Assembly: GCA_964484475.1 (NCBI GenBank)
Contig: CAZAFU010000002.1
Span: 1 to 64,000 of the forward strand
From: Parvularcula sp964484475
GTDB lineage: Bacteria > Pseudomonadota > Alphaproteobacteria > Caulobacterales > Parvularculaceae
Reading direction: 5' to 3'
DNA length: 64,000 bases
Below, in pieces: positions 8,456 through 16,938 of this stretch (its first letter is position 1; every line of letters begins with the position of its first letter). Below the pieces are notes generated by a model. It was given only the letters and a program-made list of their open reading frames with translations. It had not been told where the DNA came from and ran no database searches. A program made the translations under genes and the position numbers.

Positions 8456-8731
8456 TTAGGGTGCGGTCTTTTCGATCGCGCTGCGCAGGACCGCAGGGCA
8501 CCGGGCCTTGATCCTGAGAAGCCCGCGGTCCACCGGCCCGTAACGGCGACGCAGAGATCGCACCATCATCTGCACCGGCTTGAAATACGGCGCCAGGAAA
8601 AGGAGCCCGAGGGCGATCATCAGGAGGCCCACGGGGATCGGCATCGGGAACAGCACGAGACCGAAGACCACCAGCACGCCACCGGTGATCTTATGCAGCA
8701 AAGTCAAAATGCTAGCGGTCAATGCGCCCAT
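8456..8731 (-). CDS. Small inner-membrane protein
   Basis: 91 residues with two closely spaced hydrophobic helices (ITGGVLVVFGLVLFPMPIPV, LLMIALGLLFLAPYF) and a basic C-terminus (SLRRRYGPVDRG). The GLVLFPMPIPVGLLMIALG hairpin resembles the PGPGW-type small transmembrane proteins, though the proline-glycine signature is degenerate. I chose the ATG at 8731, preceded by a GGTGGA; a longer form starting at 8761 is less likely. Function unknown. Confidence 0.65.
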   Translation of the reverse strand: MGALTASILTLLHKITGGVLVVFGLVLFPMPIPVGLLMIALGLLFLAPYFKPVQMMVRSLRRRYGPVDRGLLRIKARCPAVLRSAIEKTAP

Positions 8732-8886
8732 CAGAATTCCACCCTTGCCACGGTGTAACAAAGCCTTCTGTCCACCGCAAATGGTATCTAGGCCAGGTTC
8801 GTCTGAGATAAAAGCGGACAGGAAGATTTTTCATGAGGCGTTAAGGCTAGGTGACGGGCCTTTCAGGCTGCGGCATAGCGCGATCC

Positions 8887-10422
8887 ATGGCTTATCGTTC
8901 CCTGCGTGAATTCATTGCCAAGCTGGAAAGCGAAGGCGAGCTCGTCCGTATCAAGGAGCCGGTCTCCACCGTGCTCGAAATGACCGCGTTCCACCGCGAG
9001 ATGCTGCGCCGCGGCGGCCCTGCGATCCTGTTCGAGAACGTGATCGGCGAGGACGGCAGCCCCGCTTCCATGCCTGTCCTCGTCAATCTCTTCGGTACCG
9101 TCCGCCGGGTGGCGATGGCGGTGACTTTCGGAGGCAAGGAAAGGCGCTCGGGACCGGAGCTGCGCGAGGTCGGGGAAACCCTTGCCTTCCTGCGCCAGCC
9201 CGAGCCCCCGCAGGGCCTGAAGGACGCCATGGACCTCCTCCCCCTCGCGAGGCAGGTGCTGGCGATGCGCCCGGCCTCGACGCGCAAGGCGCCGTGCCAG
9301 GAGGTCGTTCTCACCGGTGACGAGATCGACCTCAACCGCATCCCGATCCAGACCTGCTGGCCGGGGGAACCGGCCCCCCTCATCACCTGGCCCCTCGTGG
9401 TCACCAGGGGGCCGGGAGAGGACCGCGAGGACGCGTTCAATCTCGGCATCTACAGGATGCAGCGGCTGTCCAGGAACACGACCATCATGCGCTGGCTCAA
9501 GCATCGCGGCGGAGCGCAGCACCATCGGCGCTGGGGCAAGGAAAAGCGCGAACCCCTTCCCGCCGCCGCGGTCCTCGGCGCTGATCCGGGAACCATCCTC
9601 GCCGCCGTGACCCCGGTGCCCGACACCCTTTCGGAGTACCAGTTCGCGGGGCTCCTGCGGGGCAGGAAGGCCGAACTCGTCGATTGCAAGACGGTTCCCC
9701 TGAAAGTGCCGGCCGAAGCCGAGATCGTTCTCGAGGGCCATGTCTCCCTCGAAGACTACGCCGACGAAGGCCCCTATGGGGACCATACCGGCTACTACAA
9801 TTCGGTGGAGCCCTTCCCGGTCTTCACGGTGACCGCAATCACCATGCGCCGCGATCCGATCTACCTCTCGACCTTCACCGGACGGCCGCCGGACGAGCCG
9901 TCGGTCCTCGGCGAGGCCCTCAACGAGGTTTTCATCCCGCTCCTCAGGCAGCAGTTCCCGGAAATCACGGATTTCTGGCTGCCGCCGGAGGGGTGCAGCT
10001 ACCGGATCGCCGTCATCTCCATGAAGAAGGCCTATCCGGGCCATGCCAAGCGGGTGATGCTGGGCGCGTGGAGCTATCTCCGGCAGTTCATGTACACCAA
10101 GTGGGTGATCGTGGTGGACGACGATATCGATGCGCGGTCCTGGGAAGATGTCTGGTGGGCGATCTCAACCAAGATGGACCCGGCGCGGGACATCACCATG
10201 CTCGAGAACACGCCGATCGACTATCTCGACTTCGCCTCGCCGGTCTCCGGACTCGGCTCGAAGATCGGTCTCGACGCCACCGACAAATGGGAAGGCGAGA
10301 CGACCCGTGAATGGGGCGAGGTTCTTGCAATGGATTCCGAGATCGAGACCCGCATGAACGCCTGGGTGGACGAAGTGCTCGGAAATCTCGGAAACAGGGG
10401 CGGGGAACCGCCCGGTTCCTGA
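8887..10422 (+). CDS. ubiD: UbiD-family prenyl-FMN-dependent decarboxylase
   Basis: 511 residues matching UbiD along its length: MAYRSLREFIAKLESEGELV at the start, FGTVRRVAMAV, IQTCWPGEPAPLITWPLVVT, NLGIYRMQ, then EGPYGDHTGYYN-like and PEITDFWLPPEGCSYRIAVI. It would decarboxylate 3-polyprenyl-4-hydroxybenzoate in ubiquinone synthesis, using the prenylated flavin made by UbiX. No ubiX is in this window. The chosen ATG gives the normal family length. It is followed 35 bases on by the subtilase gene, probably independently expressed. Confidence 0.93.
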   Translation: MAYRSLREFIAKLESEGELVRIKEPVSTVLEMTAFHREMLRRGGPAILFENVIGEDGSPASMPVLVNLFGTVRRVAMAVTFGGKERRSGPELREVGETLAFLRQPEPPQGLKDAMDLLPLARQVLAMRPASTRKAPCQEVVLTGDEIDLNRIPIQTCWPGEPAPLITWPLVVTRGPGEDREDAFNLGIYRMQRLSRNTTIMRWLKHRGGAQHHRRWGKEKREPLPAAAVLGADPGTILAAVTPVPDTLSEYQFAGLLRGRKAELVDCKTVPLKVPAEAEIVLEGHVSLEDYADEGPYGDHTGYYNSVEPFPVFTVTAITMRRDPIYLSTFTGRPPDEPSVLGEALNEVFIPLLRQQFPEITDFWLPPEGCSYRIAVISMKKAYPGHAKRVMLGAWSYLRQFMYTKWVIVVDDDIDARSWEDVWWAISTKMDPARDITMLENTPIDYLDFASPVSGLGSKIGLDATDKWEGETTREWGEVLAMDSEIETRMNAWVDEVLGNLGNRGGEPPGS

Positions 10423-10457
10423 GGCTGTTTCGTCGCGGGGAAGAAGGAGTAGGACCG

Positions 10458-13160
10458 GTGGGTACCGAATTGCGGGCTTGGGCCGTCACGATCCTGATGA
10501 GTTTGACACTCGCCGCGTGCGGCGGTGGCGGCGGCTCTTCCTCCCCCGCGCCGCAGCCGCGCTCTCCTTCGCCAGCCCCCGTGCCCGCGCCATCCCCCGC
10601 CCCTCCTTCCAGCGAGAATACCTATACCGTCAGCGGACAGATTGTCACCGACCCGCTTCTCGATGTCGATGCCGATATCAACGATCCCAGGTCCCAGAAC
10701 ACGAGCAATGACGACTTCCCGGTCGCGCAACTGATCGATCAGGAGACGGAGGTCCGGGGCTTCGTCACGAGAAGCCCGACATTCGATCCCGGCGACGCCT
10801 TCGCCAACGAAAGCGATGAACTCGACGTCTATGTCGCGGATCTCTCCAGCGGACAGCAGATCAGCCTGACGATCTTCGACTTCGGCACGCTCCCGCCCAA
10901 CGCGCTCGACCTCGATCTCTACCTTTTCGACGCGGAGGGGCAGCTCATCACCTCCTCCAACGCGTTCTCGGCACGGATCGAACAGATCACGGTCTCGAGC
11001 GCCGGGCGCTATTTCATCGTCGTGGAGGCCTTTGCGGGACGCTCCAACTACGGATTGACGATCATTGCCGCGCCGGAGACCGGGCCGCAGGTCACCGCGC
11101 AGACCGATCTTGCGAGCCTCTCGCCCGAACGGGTGACGGTGCTCGACAGGGCGCGTGCCCGTGCCCGCTCCGCCGCCCTGCGCGAGATCGGCGAGACGCC
11201 TAAGAGGACGAGCCGCTTCGCCGGTCGAGCGGGGGACAACGCACGCTCGGTGCAGCAGATGCGGCTTCTCTCCGAGACACTGATACCCGCATCGAAGGGT
11301 CCCCTCTCCCTCGACTTCCCGAAAAGCGGTCTCGGGCTATCCTCCTCGCACGGATCGGACCCCCGCTACGCCCGCAAGCTTGCCCTTCTCGACCATGTCA
11401 AGCAGGTGAACGCGAAGGCCGGCGCGGAGGTCATCAGGCCCTATCACTATCCCCGCACCCTGGCCTCGCCCCCGCCCGACCCTTCGCTGCAGTGGAACCT
11501 CGGGGCCATCGAATGGCAAGAAGGGCTCACCGCCTTCGAGAACAGGTTGCCCGCGGGCCGCAGGCCGGTGATCGCGGTGCTGGACAGCGGAATCTTCTCC
11601 TCACACCCCGAAATCGCTCCTGCACTGATCGATGAGCGTGATTTCGTGCCGAGCTATATCGACGGGGACGGTTTCGATGCGGAGGCAGAGGAGTCTCCTC
11701 TTCTCGATGAGGAGAACACCGAGGACTGCTTCGATTTTCACGGCACCCACGTCTCCTCCATCGCAGTCGCCCCGCGGGCGGGGAGCATCGGCGGACGCAA
11801 CATGATCGGTGTCGCGCCCGACGCCGAGCTGATCGCAATCAAGCTCGGCTATGCCCGGGGCGAGGATTGCGGTTTCATCGTCGGTGACGTGGCCGGCGCC
11901 ATCCGCTACGCCGCCGGCCTTCCGAACAGCTCAGGCGAGCTGCCGCCCAGGCCCGCCGACGTCATCAACATGTCCTTCGGCACGACCGACGCCGACCCGG
12001 CGACCCGCGCCGCCATCCAGGACGCGGTGGAGGCCGGTGTCATCGTCGTCGCCTCGGCAGGCAATGAAGGCGACGAGGACATTCGCCCCGCTCCGACCTA
12101 CCCGGCGGCCTTTCCCGAGGTCTTTGCCGTCGCCGGCACCGACATCGAAGGGCGGCGGGCGCCCTACAGCTCATTCTACCCACAGGTGGAAATCGCGGCC
12201 CCGGGCGGTGACGGCCGCTCCGACCGCAATGGCGACGGGCTTGGTGACGGCATTGTCGGCGCCGTCGCCAGGCTCAACGCTGGCGGCACCGGGTTCGTTG
12301 CCCGTTATGCCCTCTATCAGGGGACATCCATGGCCGCGCCCCATGTCGCTGCGGGCTTCGGGTTGATGAAAGCGCTCTATTCCGACCTCGACACCGACAT
12401 GGCCCGGCGCCTTCTCGAGGACGGTCGCCTGACCTCGGATGTCCCTCCGGAGGGACGTGACGAGGAAACGGGCTTTGGCCTCATGTCCCTCGACCTCATG
12501 GCCCGGGCAGCGATCGAGCTGTCCAGTGGCGAGCTCGACCTGGCGCCCGATTTCGCCGTCCTGCCGAACGAGATCGAGCTCGGTTTCATCGCCGAACGGG
12601 CTACGATCACCGTCAGCCGTCGGGGCGATCCCGATTTTTCGATCACTGCGGTGAGGCTGCTGCCGGGCGGCTTGCCGCAGGGCGCGATACGGCAGACCCG
12701 CGCCATCGATACCGACCCACGGGGTTTCGGGAGCTATGAGATCGGGATCTTCCGCTCCTTGGTCCCCGAAGGCAGCTACGCGCTCGAGCTCGAGGTCCTC
12801 GCCAGCAACGGAAGCTCGAAGAGCGTGCCGGTCAATTTCCGGGTGCCCGCGCGGACGGCCGCAGCCCAAATCGGGCCCGCCCGCTTCATTCTCGAGAGGC
12901 GGGAAGCCAACGGCACCTTCACCGAACTCGACCGCCAGCCCCTGCCGGAAAACAGTTCCCGCCTTCTCGAACTCTCCGGCATTCCCGAAGGGACCTACCG
13001 CATCCGTTTCACCACCGATCTCGATAATGACGGTGAGATCTGCGATCCGGGCGAGCTTGGCGGGGCGTGGCCGGGACAGCGCTGCGACTCCACCGAAGCC
13101 TTCACCGTCAGCGGCGACGTGACCGGGGCGGAATTCGTGATCGGGCGGCTCCCCGACTGA
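10458..13160 (+). CDS. Subtilisin-like (S8) serine protease lipoprotein with PPC domain
   Basis: 900 residues from a GTG with AAGGAG eight bases upstream. The N-terminal signal ends SLTLAAC, a lipobox, followed by Gly/Ser and a long Pro/Ala/Ser linker. Residues ~115-205 look like a bacterial pre-peptidase (PPC) beta-sandwich (DELDVYVADLSSGQQISLTI, AGRYFIVVEAF). The S8 domain spans about 355-680 with triad Asp376 (IAVLDSGIFSSHPE), His428 (FHGTHVSS) and Ser624 (GTSMAAPHVA). The C-terminal ~220 residues form one or more beta-rich domains with a possible calcium loop (TTDLDNDGEICDPGE). It is likely a surface-tethered protease for external protein breakdown. PPC domains normally lie after the protease, so its N-terminal position is unusual. 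Confidence 0.9.
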   Translation: MGTELRAWAVTILMSLTLAACGGGGGSSSPAPQPRSPSPAPVPAPSPAPPSSENTYTVSGQIVTDPLLDVDADINDPRSQNTSNDDFPVAQLIDQETEVRGFVTRSPTFDPGDAFANESDELDVYVADLSSGQQISLTIFDFGTLPPNALDLDLYLFDAEGQLITSSNAFSARIEQITVSSAGRYFIVVEAFAGRSNYGLTIIAAPETGPQVTAQTDLASLSPERVTVLDRARARARSAALREIGETPKRTSRFAGRAGDNARSVQQMRLLSETLIPASKGPLSLDFPKSGLGLSSSHGSDPRYARKLALLDHVKQVNAKAGAEVIRPYHYPRTLASPPPDPSLQWNLGAIEWQEGLTAFENRLPAGRRPVIAVLDSGIFSSHPEIAPALIDERDFVPSYIDGDGFDAEAEESPLLDEENTEDCFDFHGTHVSSIAVAPRAGSIGGRNMIGVAPDAELIAIKLGYARGEDCGFIVGDVAGAIRYAAGLPNSSGELPPRPADVINMSFGTTDADPATRAAIQDAVEAGVIVVASAGNEGDEDIRPAPTYPAAFPEVFAVAGTDIEGRRAPYSSFYPQVEIAAPGGDGRSDRNGDGLGDGIVGAVARLNAGGTGFVARYALYQGTSMAAPHVAAGFGLMKALYSDLDTDMARRLLEDGRLTSDVPPEGRDEETGFGLMSLDLMARAAIELSSGELDLAPDFAVLPNEIELGFIAERATITVSRRGDPDFSITAVRLLPGGLPQGAIRQTRAIDTDPRGFGSYEIGIFRSLVPEGSYALELEVLASNGSSKSVPVNFRVPARTAAAQIGPARFILERREANGTFTELDRQPLPENSSRLLELSGIPEGTYRIRFTTDLDNDGEICDPGELGGAWPGQRCDSTEAFTVSGDVTGAEFVIGRLPD

Positions 13161-13229
13161 AAATAGCAGGACCGGATGCAATGAGTTCAGGGTTGCGGTG
13201 TTCCTCCTCAGGTCGGGAAGGAGCATGCA

Positions 13230-14159
13230 ATGGAAAACCTCCTTGGCGAGGCCGGTTTCCGCGATGACGGAGGGGAGGTCGATCCTTTCCTCGACGACGA
13301 ACCGTTGAAATCCGGTGGCGACTGGCGGGCGCGTTTCGCCCTTGGAAGGTCGGACCCGGTGCTTGGGCTTCTCCTCCTTGTGGCAGCCGGGTTCGGGCTG
13401 GAGCGGTGGCTGCACCATGTGGGGCTTGCCCATGGCGGCCCGCTGGTCGTCTTGAGTTTCGCCTATCTGCTGCTTGCCGGGCTTCTCCTGCGTGCCGCCG
13501 TCAGCCGGTACCTTTATGCGCGAACCCAGCTTGCAGCCTTCGCCCTCGCGGCGCTTCCGGTGGCCTATCTTCTGGCGGCGGATCATTCCCCTCCGTTCCC
13601 GGAAGATCATTTTGCCGAGCGCGCCGAATTGACGGCGGTGGCCGAGGCCCTGGGCGGGATCCGCGAGGACACCTTGCGTCTCGAAGGCGAGCTGTCCGAG
13701 GCGCGGGCGGTGATCGTCACCCAGGCCGAAGAGATCCATGAGCTGAGGCTGGTTGCGAACCGTCCGGTTCCCACGGTCGAGACCGCGCCAGCGGAAGACA
13801 CTGCCGCTGCCGAGCCGGAGGCCGTCGAGCCCGTGATGGAACTCGCCCCGCGCCTCGCCACGCTCGGTCCGCGGATTGCGCGTATCGGCCCCTCGACCAG
13901 GCCGCAGGTCGCAACGGCGCCGGACCGGGTGGATGAGGACCTTTTCCTGCTCGCCTCCCATATCGGAGCGAATGCGCGGCTGCGGGCGCGGATGATGCGC
14001 GACGAAGACCTGCAGCAATGCCTCGCGACGCGTCGCGGGGGACGGGGTTTCTTCCAGAGGCTCGGCCACCGTCTCGATCGTGAGGCGTATGCGGAGTATC
14101 TGAGGCCCTGCGTCCCGGGTCCCATGCTTGCGATGGCGGGGGGCCGGGCCCCGAACTGA
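13230..14159 (+). CDS. Hypothetical membrane protein with coiled-coil segment
   Basis: 309 residues; ATG with AAGGAG six bases upstream. After an acidic start come three hydrophobic helices (about residues 43-125: VLGLLLLVAAGFGLERWL, LVVLSFAYLLLAGLLLRAAV, LAAFALAALPVAYLLAA). A predicted coiled-coil region (ERAELTAVAEALGGIREDTL, LEGELSEARAVIVTQAEEI) follows, then an Ala/Glu/Pro linker and a soluble C-terminal part with two cysteines (DEDLQQCLATRRG, LRPCVPG). I do not recognise a family. It follows the subtilase gene by 69 bases in the same direction and may be co-transcribed with it. Confidence 0.7.
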   Translation: MENLLGEAGFRDDGGEVDPFLDDEPLKSGGDWRARFALGRSDPVLGLLLLVAAGFGLERWLHHVGLAHGGPLVVLSFAYLLLAGLLLRAAVSRYLYARTQLAAFALAALPVAYLLAADHSPPFPEDHFAERAELTAVAEALGGIREDTLRLEGELSEARAVIVTQAEEIHELRLVANRPVPTVETAPAEDTAAAEPEAVEPVMELAPRLATLGPRIARIGPSTRPQVATAPDRVDEDLFLLASHIGANARLRARMMRDEDLQQCLATRRGGRGFFQRLGHRLDREAYAEYLRPCVPGPMLAMAGGRAPN

Positions 14160-14393
14160 CAGGTCTCTGGAACGCCGGTCAGCACTGTGGCGGAATGTCA
14201 CGACCTCACGTCGCGGGCCGGGTGCGGGACAGCTTTCATGCGGGTTTCCGCCAGAGCAGGCACCCCGGCCTCTGCCCTTCGGCCCGGCGGGATCTTGAGC
14301 ACCTGCGCCGCTAACTCTTCCTCACAACGAATTGTCAGCACTTGCTTTCTAAAAGTCGCTGGTGTGCCAAGCACATGCGTGAACGAGGGAACG

Positions 14394-14810
14394 ATGATTA
14401 GACGACTGATTTATCTGAGCCGTGCGACGGGTCCGATCACCGAGGACGATCTCGACCAGATCCTGGAGGCATCGCGCCGGAACAACGGCGCTGTCGGCAT
14501 CTCCGGACTGCTTCTTTATCATGACGGCACTTTCCTGCAGTGCCTTGAAGGCGAAAAGCCGGACGTCCTGGCAACGTTGAGCCGGATCCACGTCGATAAA
14601 CGCCACCGCGGTATTCGCGTGATCCTCGACCAGGAAGAAGAGCACCGTCTCTTCCCGGACTGGGAGATGGGTTTCCAGCCCACGCAGACGGACAAGCAGC
14701 GCGATGGTTTCGTCAATCTGCGCGATAAGGCGGAAAGCCCGACGGCGTCCCAAGCTATCAATGATCTGATCGCGACCTATTTCGAGAACCTCAGCACGGC
14801 TGCGGCCTGA
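14394..14810 (+). CDS. BLUF-domain blue-light photoreceptor (short)
   Basis: 138 residues, essentially a lone BLUF domain binding FAD. The key flavin-contact residues are visible: Tyr7 (LIYLSR), Asn31 (NNGAVGISGLLLY) and Gln49 (GTFLQCLEG), plus Trp90 and Met92 near the end (FPDWEMGF), the Tyr-Gln pair being the photoactive switch in AppA, PixD and relatives. No output domain follows; the last ~40 residues are a short helical tail, so signalling should be through a protein partner, as with PixD-type short BLUFs. A GAGGGA lies before the ATG. It stands alone upstream of a DUF1328 gene. Confidence 0.93.
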   Translation: MIRRLIYLSRATGPITEDDLDQILEASRRNNGAVGISGLLLYHDGTFLQCLEGEKPDVLATLSRIHVDKRHRGIRVILDQEEEHRLFPDWEMGFQPTQTDKQRDGFVNLRDKAESPTASQAINDLIATYFENLSTAAA

Positions 14811-14906
14811 ACGATCACTCCCCGCGCCGGTAGGGCCGTATGGTCAGGCCGGCGTCGGCGCATTCCGGCCCCGCATGTCCGGCCGGCCACTCGCTGAAGT
14901 GAAGGC

Positions 14907-14931
14907 ACCCCGCGACGGAACCGCGCGGGGT
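14907..14931. terminator. GC-rich hairpin downstream of the BLUF gene
   Basis: ACCCCGCG and CGCGGGGT form a perfect 8-base stem with a 9-base loop, 96 bases past the BLUF stop and 40 before the DUF1328 start. No T-run follows, so it could end BLUF transcription weakly or act in the leader of the next gene. Confidence 0.4.
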
Positions 14932-14971
14932 CGCATTCCGTTTGTCAGGTCAGAAGGAAAGGAATCTCCCC

Positions 14972-15145
14972 ATGCTGACCTGGGCCATCATTTTTCTCGT
15001 CGTCGCGGTCGTGGCCGGGATGCTCGGTTTTACCGGCATCGCCCGCGGCGCGGCGACCATCGCGAAGATCCTGTTCGCGATCTTCATCATCATCGCGCTG
15101 GTCCTCTTCCTGATGGTCCTCCTCGGGATAGGCGTTGCCGCCTAG
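14972..15145 (+). CDS. DUF1328 small membrane protein
   Basis: 57 residues, two helices: LTWAIIFLVVAVVAGMLGFT and the hydrophobic KILFAIFIIIALVLFLMVLL separated by GIARGAATIAK. This is the pattern of the DUF1328 (YtjA) family, common stress-associated small inner-membrane proteins of unknown function. The ATG at 14972 is preceded by AGGAA; a start ten codons further up is less likely. Its stop codon overlaps that of a convergent 52-residue membrane protein gene. Confidence 0.88.
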   Translation: MLTWAIIFLVVAVVAGMLGFTGIARGAATIAKILFAIFIIIALVLFLMVLLGIGVAA

Positions 15146-15300
15146 CGGTCGCTCCGGACGCGCTCCGTCGCTGGCTCATGGGTCCTGTTGTCGGACTTTT
15201 GCAGCCTGCGGCGGGTCTTGAAGAAGGAAAAGGCGAGCACACCCAGCACCGAGGCGAGGGTGAAGATCGCAAGGAAATAGATGATATTGCCGTAGTCCAT
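15142..15300 (-). CDS. Small membrane protein, 52 residues
   Basis: An open frame of 52 codons starting ATG at 15300 with GGAG seven bases upstream. It encodes MDYGNIIYFLAIFTLASVLG and a hydrophobic run up to FSFFKTRRRLQ, then a charged hydrophilic tail ending RVRSDR: one transmembrane helix with a basic cytoplasmic side, somewhat like CcmD-type mini-proteins. The stop shares bases with the DUF1328 stop on the other strand. The good ribosome binding site, helix design and fit between neighbours support a real gene; function unknown. Confidence 0.6.
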   Translation of the reverse strand: MDYGNIIYFLAIFTLASVLGVLAFSFFKTRRRLQKSDNRTHEPATERVRSDR

Positions 15301-15338
15301 GGCATGTCTCCGGTGTAGCGAAAGCGCCCTTTCGGCAC

Positions 15339-15647
15339 TTATCCTCGCTGACGTGGTTCCGTCGCCGATGGTTGCGAGCGCCCGGGTCGACGAAGTGTCG
15401 CGGGGCGGGGAGCAGTGTCGTCCGCGGAAGGAAACATCAGAAACAATCCGGTATTGCGCACGGGCCTGCCAAGGCTGAGGGGTTTTCGATGCCCTGCCCT
15501 ACTCTGACTTTGTTCGATTTGATCCCTGATGGCCCGAACAGTAAGCAGCGCACCGATGAAAGCGATGGCACCGGCCACCAAAGTCTGATGAAGGCTGATC
15601 CATATGAGGATCGTATCCAGCGGCGCCGGAACCCAGCTTTGAAGCAC
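15339..15647 (-). pseudogene. Possible small membrane protein or truncated remnant downstream of nrdB
   Basis: A reading frame of about 102 codons begins just after the nrdB stop, with TAGGAGG followed by an ATT-GTG pair; the GTG at 15645-15647 is a possible start. The first part is credible protein: a short leader, one transmembrane helix (LHQTLVAGAIAFIGALLTVR) and RDQIEQSQ, the helix-plus-amphipathic-turn pattern of many alphaproteobacterial inner-membrane proteins. After that the sequence becomes Arg/Pro-rich and unlike a folded protein. It may therefore be a gene broken shortly after its membrane helix, or a genuine small protein. Confidence 0.4.
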
Positions 15648-15661
15648 AATGCGAGTGCCTC

Positions 15662-16681
15662 CTACCCCTTCATCTTCTCGAACTGCGCCCATACGCCGTC
15701 GGCGCCGTGCCATGCTCCGCGCGTTGCGCCCTTCGAATACTCCGTAGCCCGCGCTTCGAAGAAGTTGGCGTGCTCGACGCCGTTGAGCATCTCGCGGAGC
15801 CAGGGGAGCGGGTGCTTCTCGATGCCGTAGACCGCGGGCAGGCCGAGCTGGTCGAGACGCCAATCGGCGACATGGCGGATATAGGCCTTGATGTCCTCGG
15901 GGGTCATGCCGGGCACCTCGCCCGCCTCGAAGGCGAGGTCGATGAAACGGTCCTCGAGACCCACCACGGTCTTGCAGCAGTCGATGATGTCGTCGGCCAC
16001 CGCCTTGGTCAGGCAGCCGGTTTCCTGGCTGAACGCGTGGAAGAGCTTGACCATCCCCTCGCAGTGGAGGCTCTCGTCGCGGATCGACCAGGTGACGATC
16101 TGGCCCATGCCCTTCATCTTGTTCTGGCGCGGGAAGTTCATCAGCATGGCGAAGGACGCAAAGAGCTGGAGACCCTCCGTGAACGCACCGAACATGGCGA
16201 GGGTGCGGGCGATGTCCGCCTCCGACTCGACGCCGAACCTGCCCATGTAGTCGTGCTTGTCCGCCATCTCCTTGTAGTCGAGGAACGCGGAGAACTCCGA
16301 CTCCGGCATGCCGATGGTCTCGAGGAGGAGCGCGTAGGCGGCAATATGGATCGTCTCCATGTTGGAGAAGGCCGACAGCATCATCTTCACTTCGACCGGT
16401 TTGAAGACCCGGGCGTAGCGTTCCATGTAGTTGTCGTTCACCTCGACATCGGACTGGGTGAAGAAGCGGAAGATCTGCGTCAGGAGGTTCCGCTCACCAT
16501 CGGAAAGCGCCCGGGCCCAGTCCTTGCAGTCCTCGCCGAGGGGGACCTCCTCGGGCATCCAGTGAACCTGCTGCTGCTTCTTCCAGTAGTCGTAGGCCCA
16601 GGGATAGCGGTGGGGCTTGTAACCCTTCGAAGGGGTAAGGAGGCCGGGCAGCGCTTGGCCGTTCTCGGGGGCGTCGAACAT
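15662..16681 (-). CDS. nrdB: Ribonucleoside-diphosphate reductase, beta subunit (class I)
   Basis: 339 residues of a class I ribonucleotide reductase small subunit, which holds the metal-radical cofactor needed to make deoxynucleotides. Metal-ligand motifs are visible as SNMETIHIAAY (Glu-x-x-His) and RDESLHCEGMVKLFH (Glu-x-x-His), with the acidic helix TQSDVEVNDNY further up. The C-terminus (TRGAWHGADGVWAQFEKMKG) lacks the usual acidic tail used to dock the alpha subunit but resembles alphaproteobacterial NrdB. The alpha subunit gene is not adjacent. Two NrdR-box-like palindromes lie 66 and 108 bases upstream. Confidence 0.94.
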   Translation of the reverse strand: MFDAPENGQALPGLLTPSKGYKPHRYPWAYDYWKKQQQVHWMPEEVPLGEDCKDWARALSDGERNLLTQIFRFFTQSDVEVNDNYMERYARVFKPVEVKMMLSAFSNMETIHIAAYALLLETIGMPESEFSAFLDYKEMADKHDYMGRFGVESEADIARTLAMFGAFTEGLQLFASFAMLMNFPRQNKMKGMGQIVTWSIRDESLHCEGMVKLFHAFSQETGCLTKAVADDIIDCCKTVVGLEDRFIDLAFEAGEVPGMTPEDIKAYIRHVADWRLDQLGLPAVYGIEKHPLPWLREMLNGVEHANFFEARATEYSKGATRGAWHGADGVWAQFEKMKG

Positions 16682-16746
16682 CTCGTCTCTCCTGGCTTCG
16701 TCGGGCCGCTCGGGCCTCGGGCGATTGTGGTAAACACCGTCTTAAA

Positions 16747-16762
16747 GCACATTATCTTGTGT
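16747..16762. promoter_or_regulatory. Probable NrdR box 1
   Basis: GCACATTATCTTGTGT is an imperfect palindrome close to the NrdR box pattern (ACAC, A/T core, GTGT). It lies about 66 bases upstream of nrdB and its centre is 42 bases, four helical turns, from a second related site, matching how NrdR repressor sites are paired in phase. Confidence 0.55.
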
Positions 16763-16788
16763 CTGCCTCCATGGAAAACCCTGTTTGT

Positions 16789-16804
16789 CCACAAGATGAA
16801 GGGT
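16789..16804. promoter_or_regulatory. Probable NrdR box 2 (weaker)
   Basis: CCACAAGATGAAGGGT matches the first box (read on the other strand, CACAAGATAATGTG) at 11 of 14 core positions but has only one good half-site. The 42-base centre spacing to box 1 is the main support. Confidence 0.45.
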
Positions 16805-16938
16805 TCCATCTGTCGCAGGGGGAGGCTGAACCCGTGGACGTGCCGTCGTGTTCGCAGGGCTGCATGGCCTGAGGCGGGGTGCAACCATTCCCGCCCCTGC
16901 CGCGAAAAAGAGATGACACGCCACCCAAGAGGTCCATC

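Noticed and set aside
6217..8511. 764-codon plus-strand frame over the carbonic anhydrase and flavin reductase genes
   Set aside because: Both genes beneath it on the minus strand have intact catalytic motifs; the plus-strand product resembles no protein.
12171..14201. Long open frame on the minus strand opposite the subtilase and membrane-protein genes
   Set aside because: Its translation is Arg/Gly/Pro-rich with no family motifs and lies antisense to genes with clear domains; it is a codon-bias shadow typical of GC-rich DNA.
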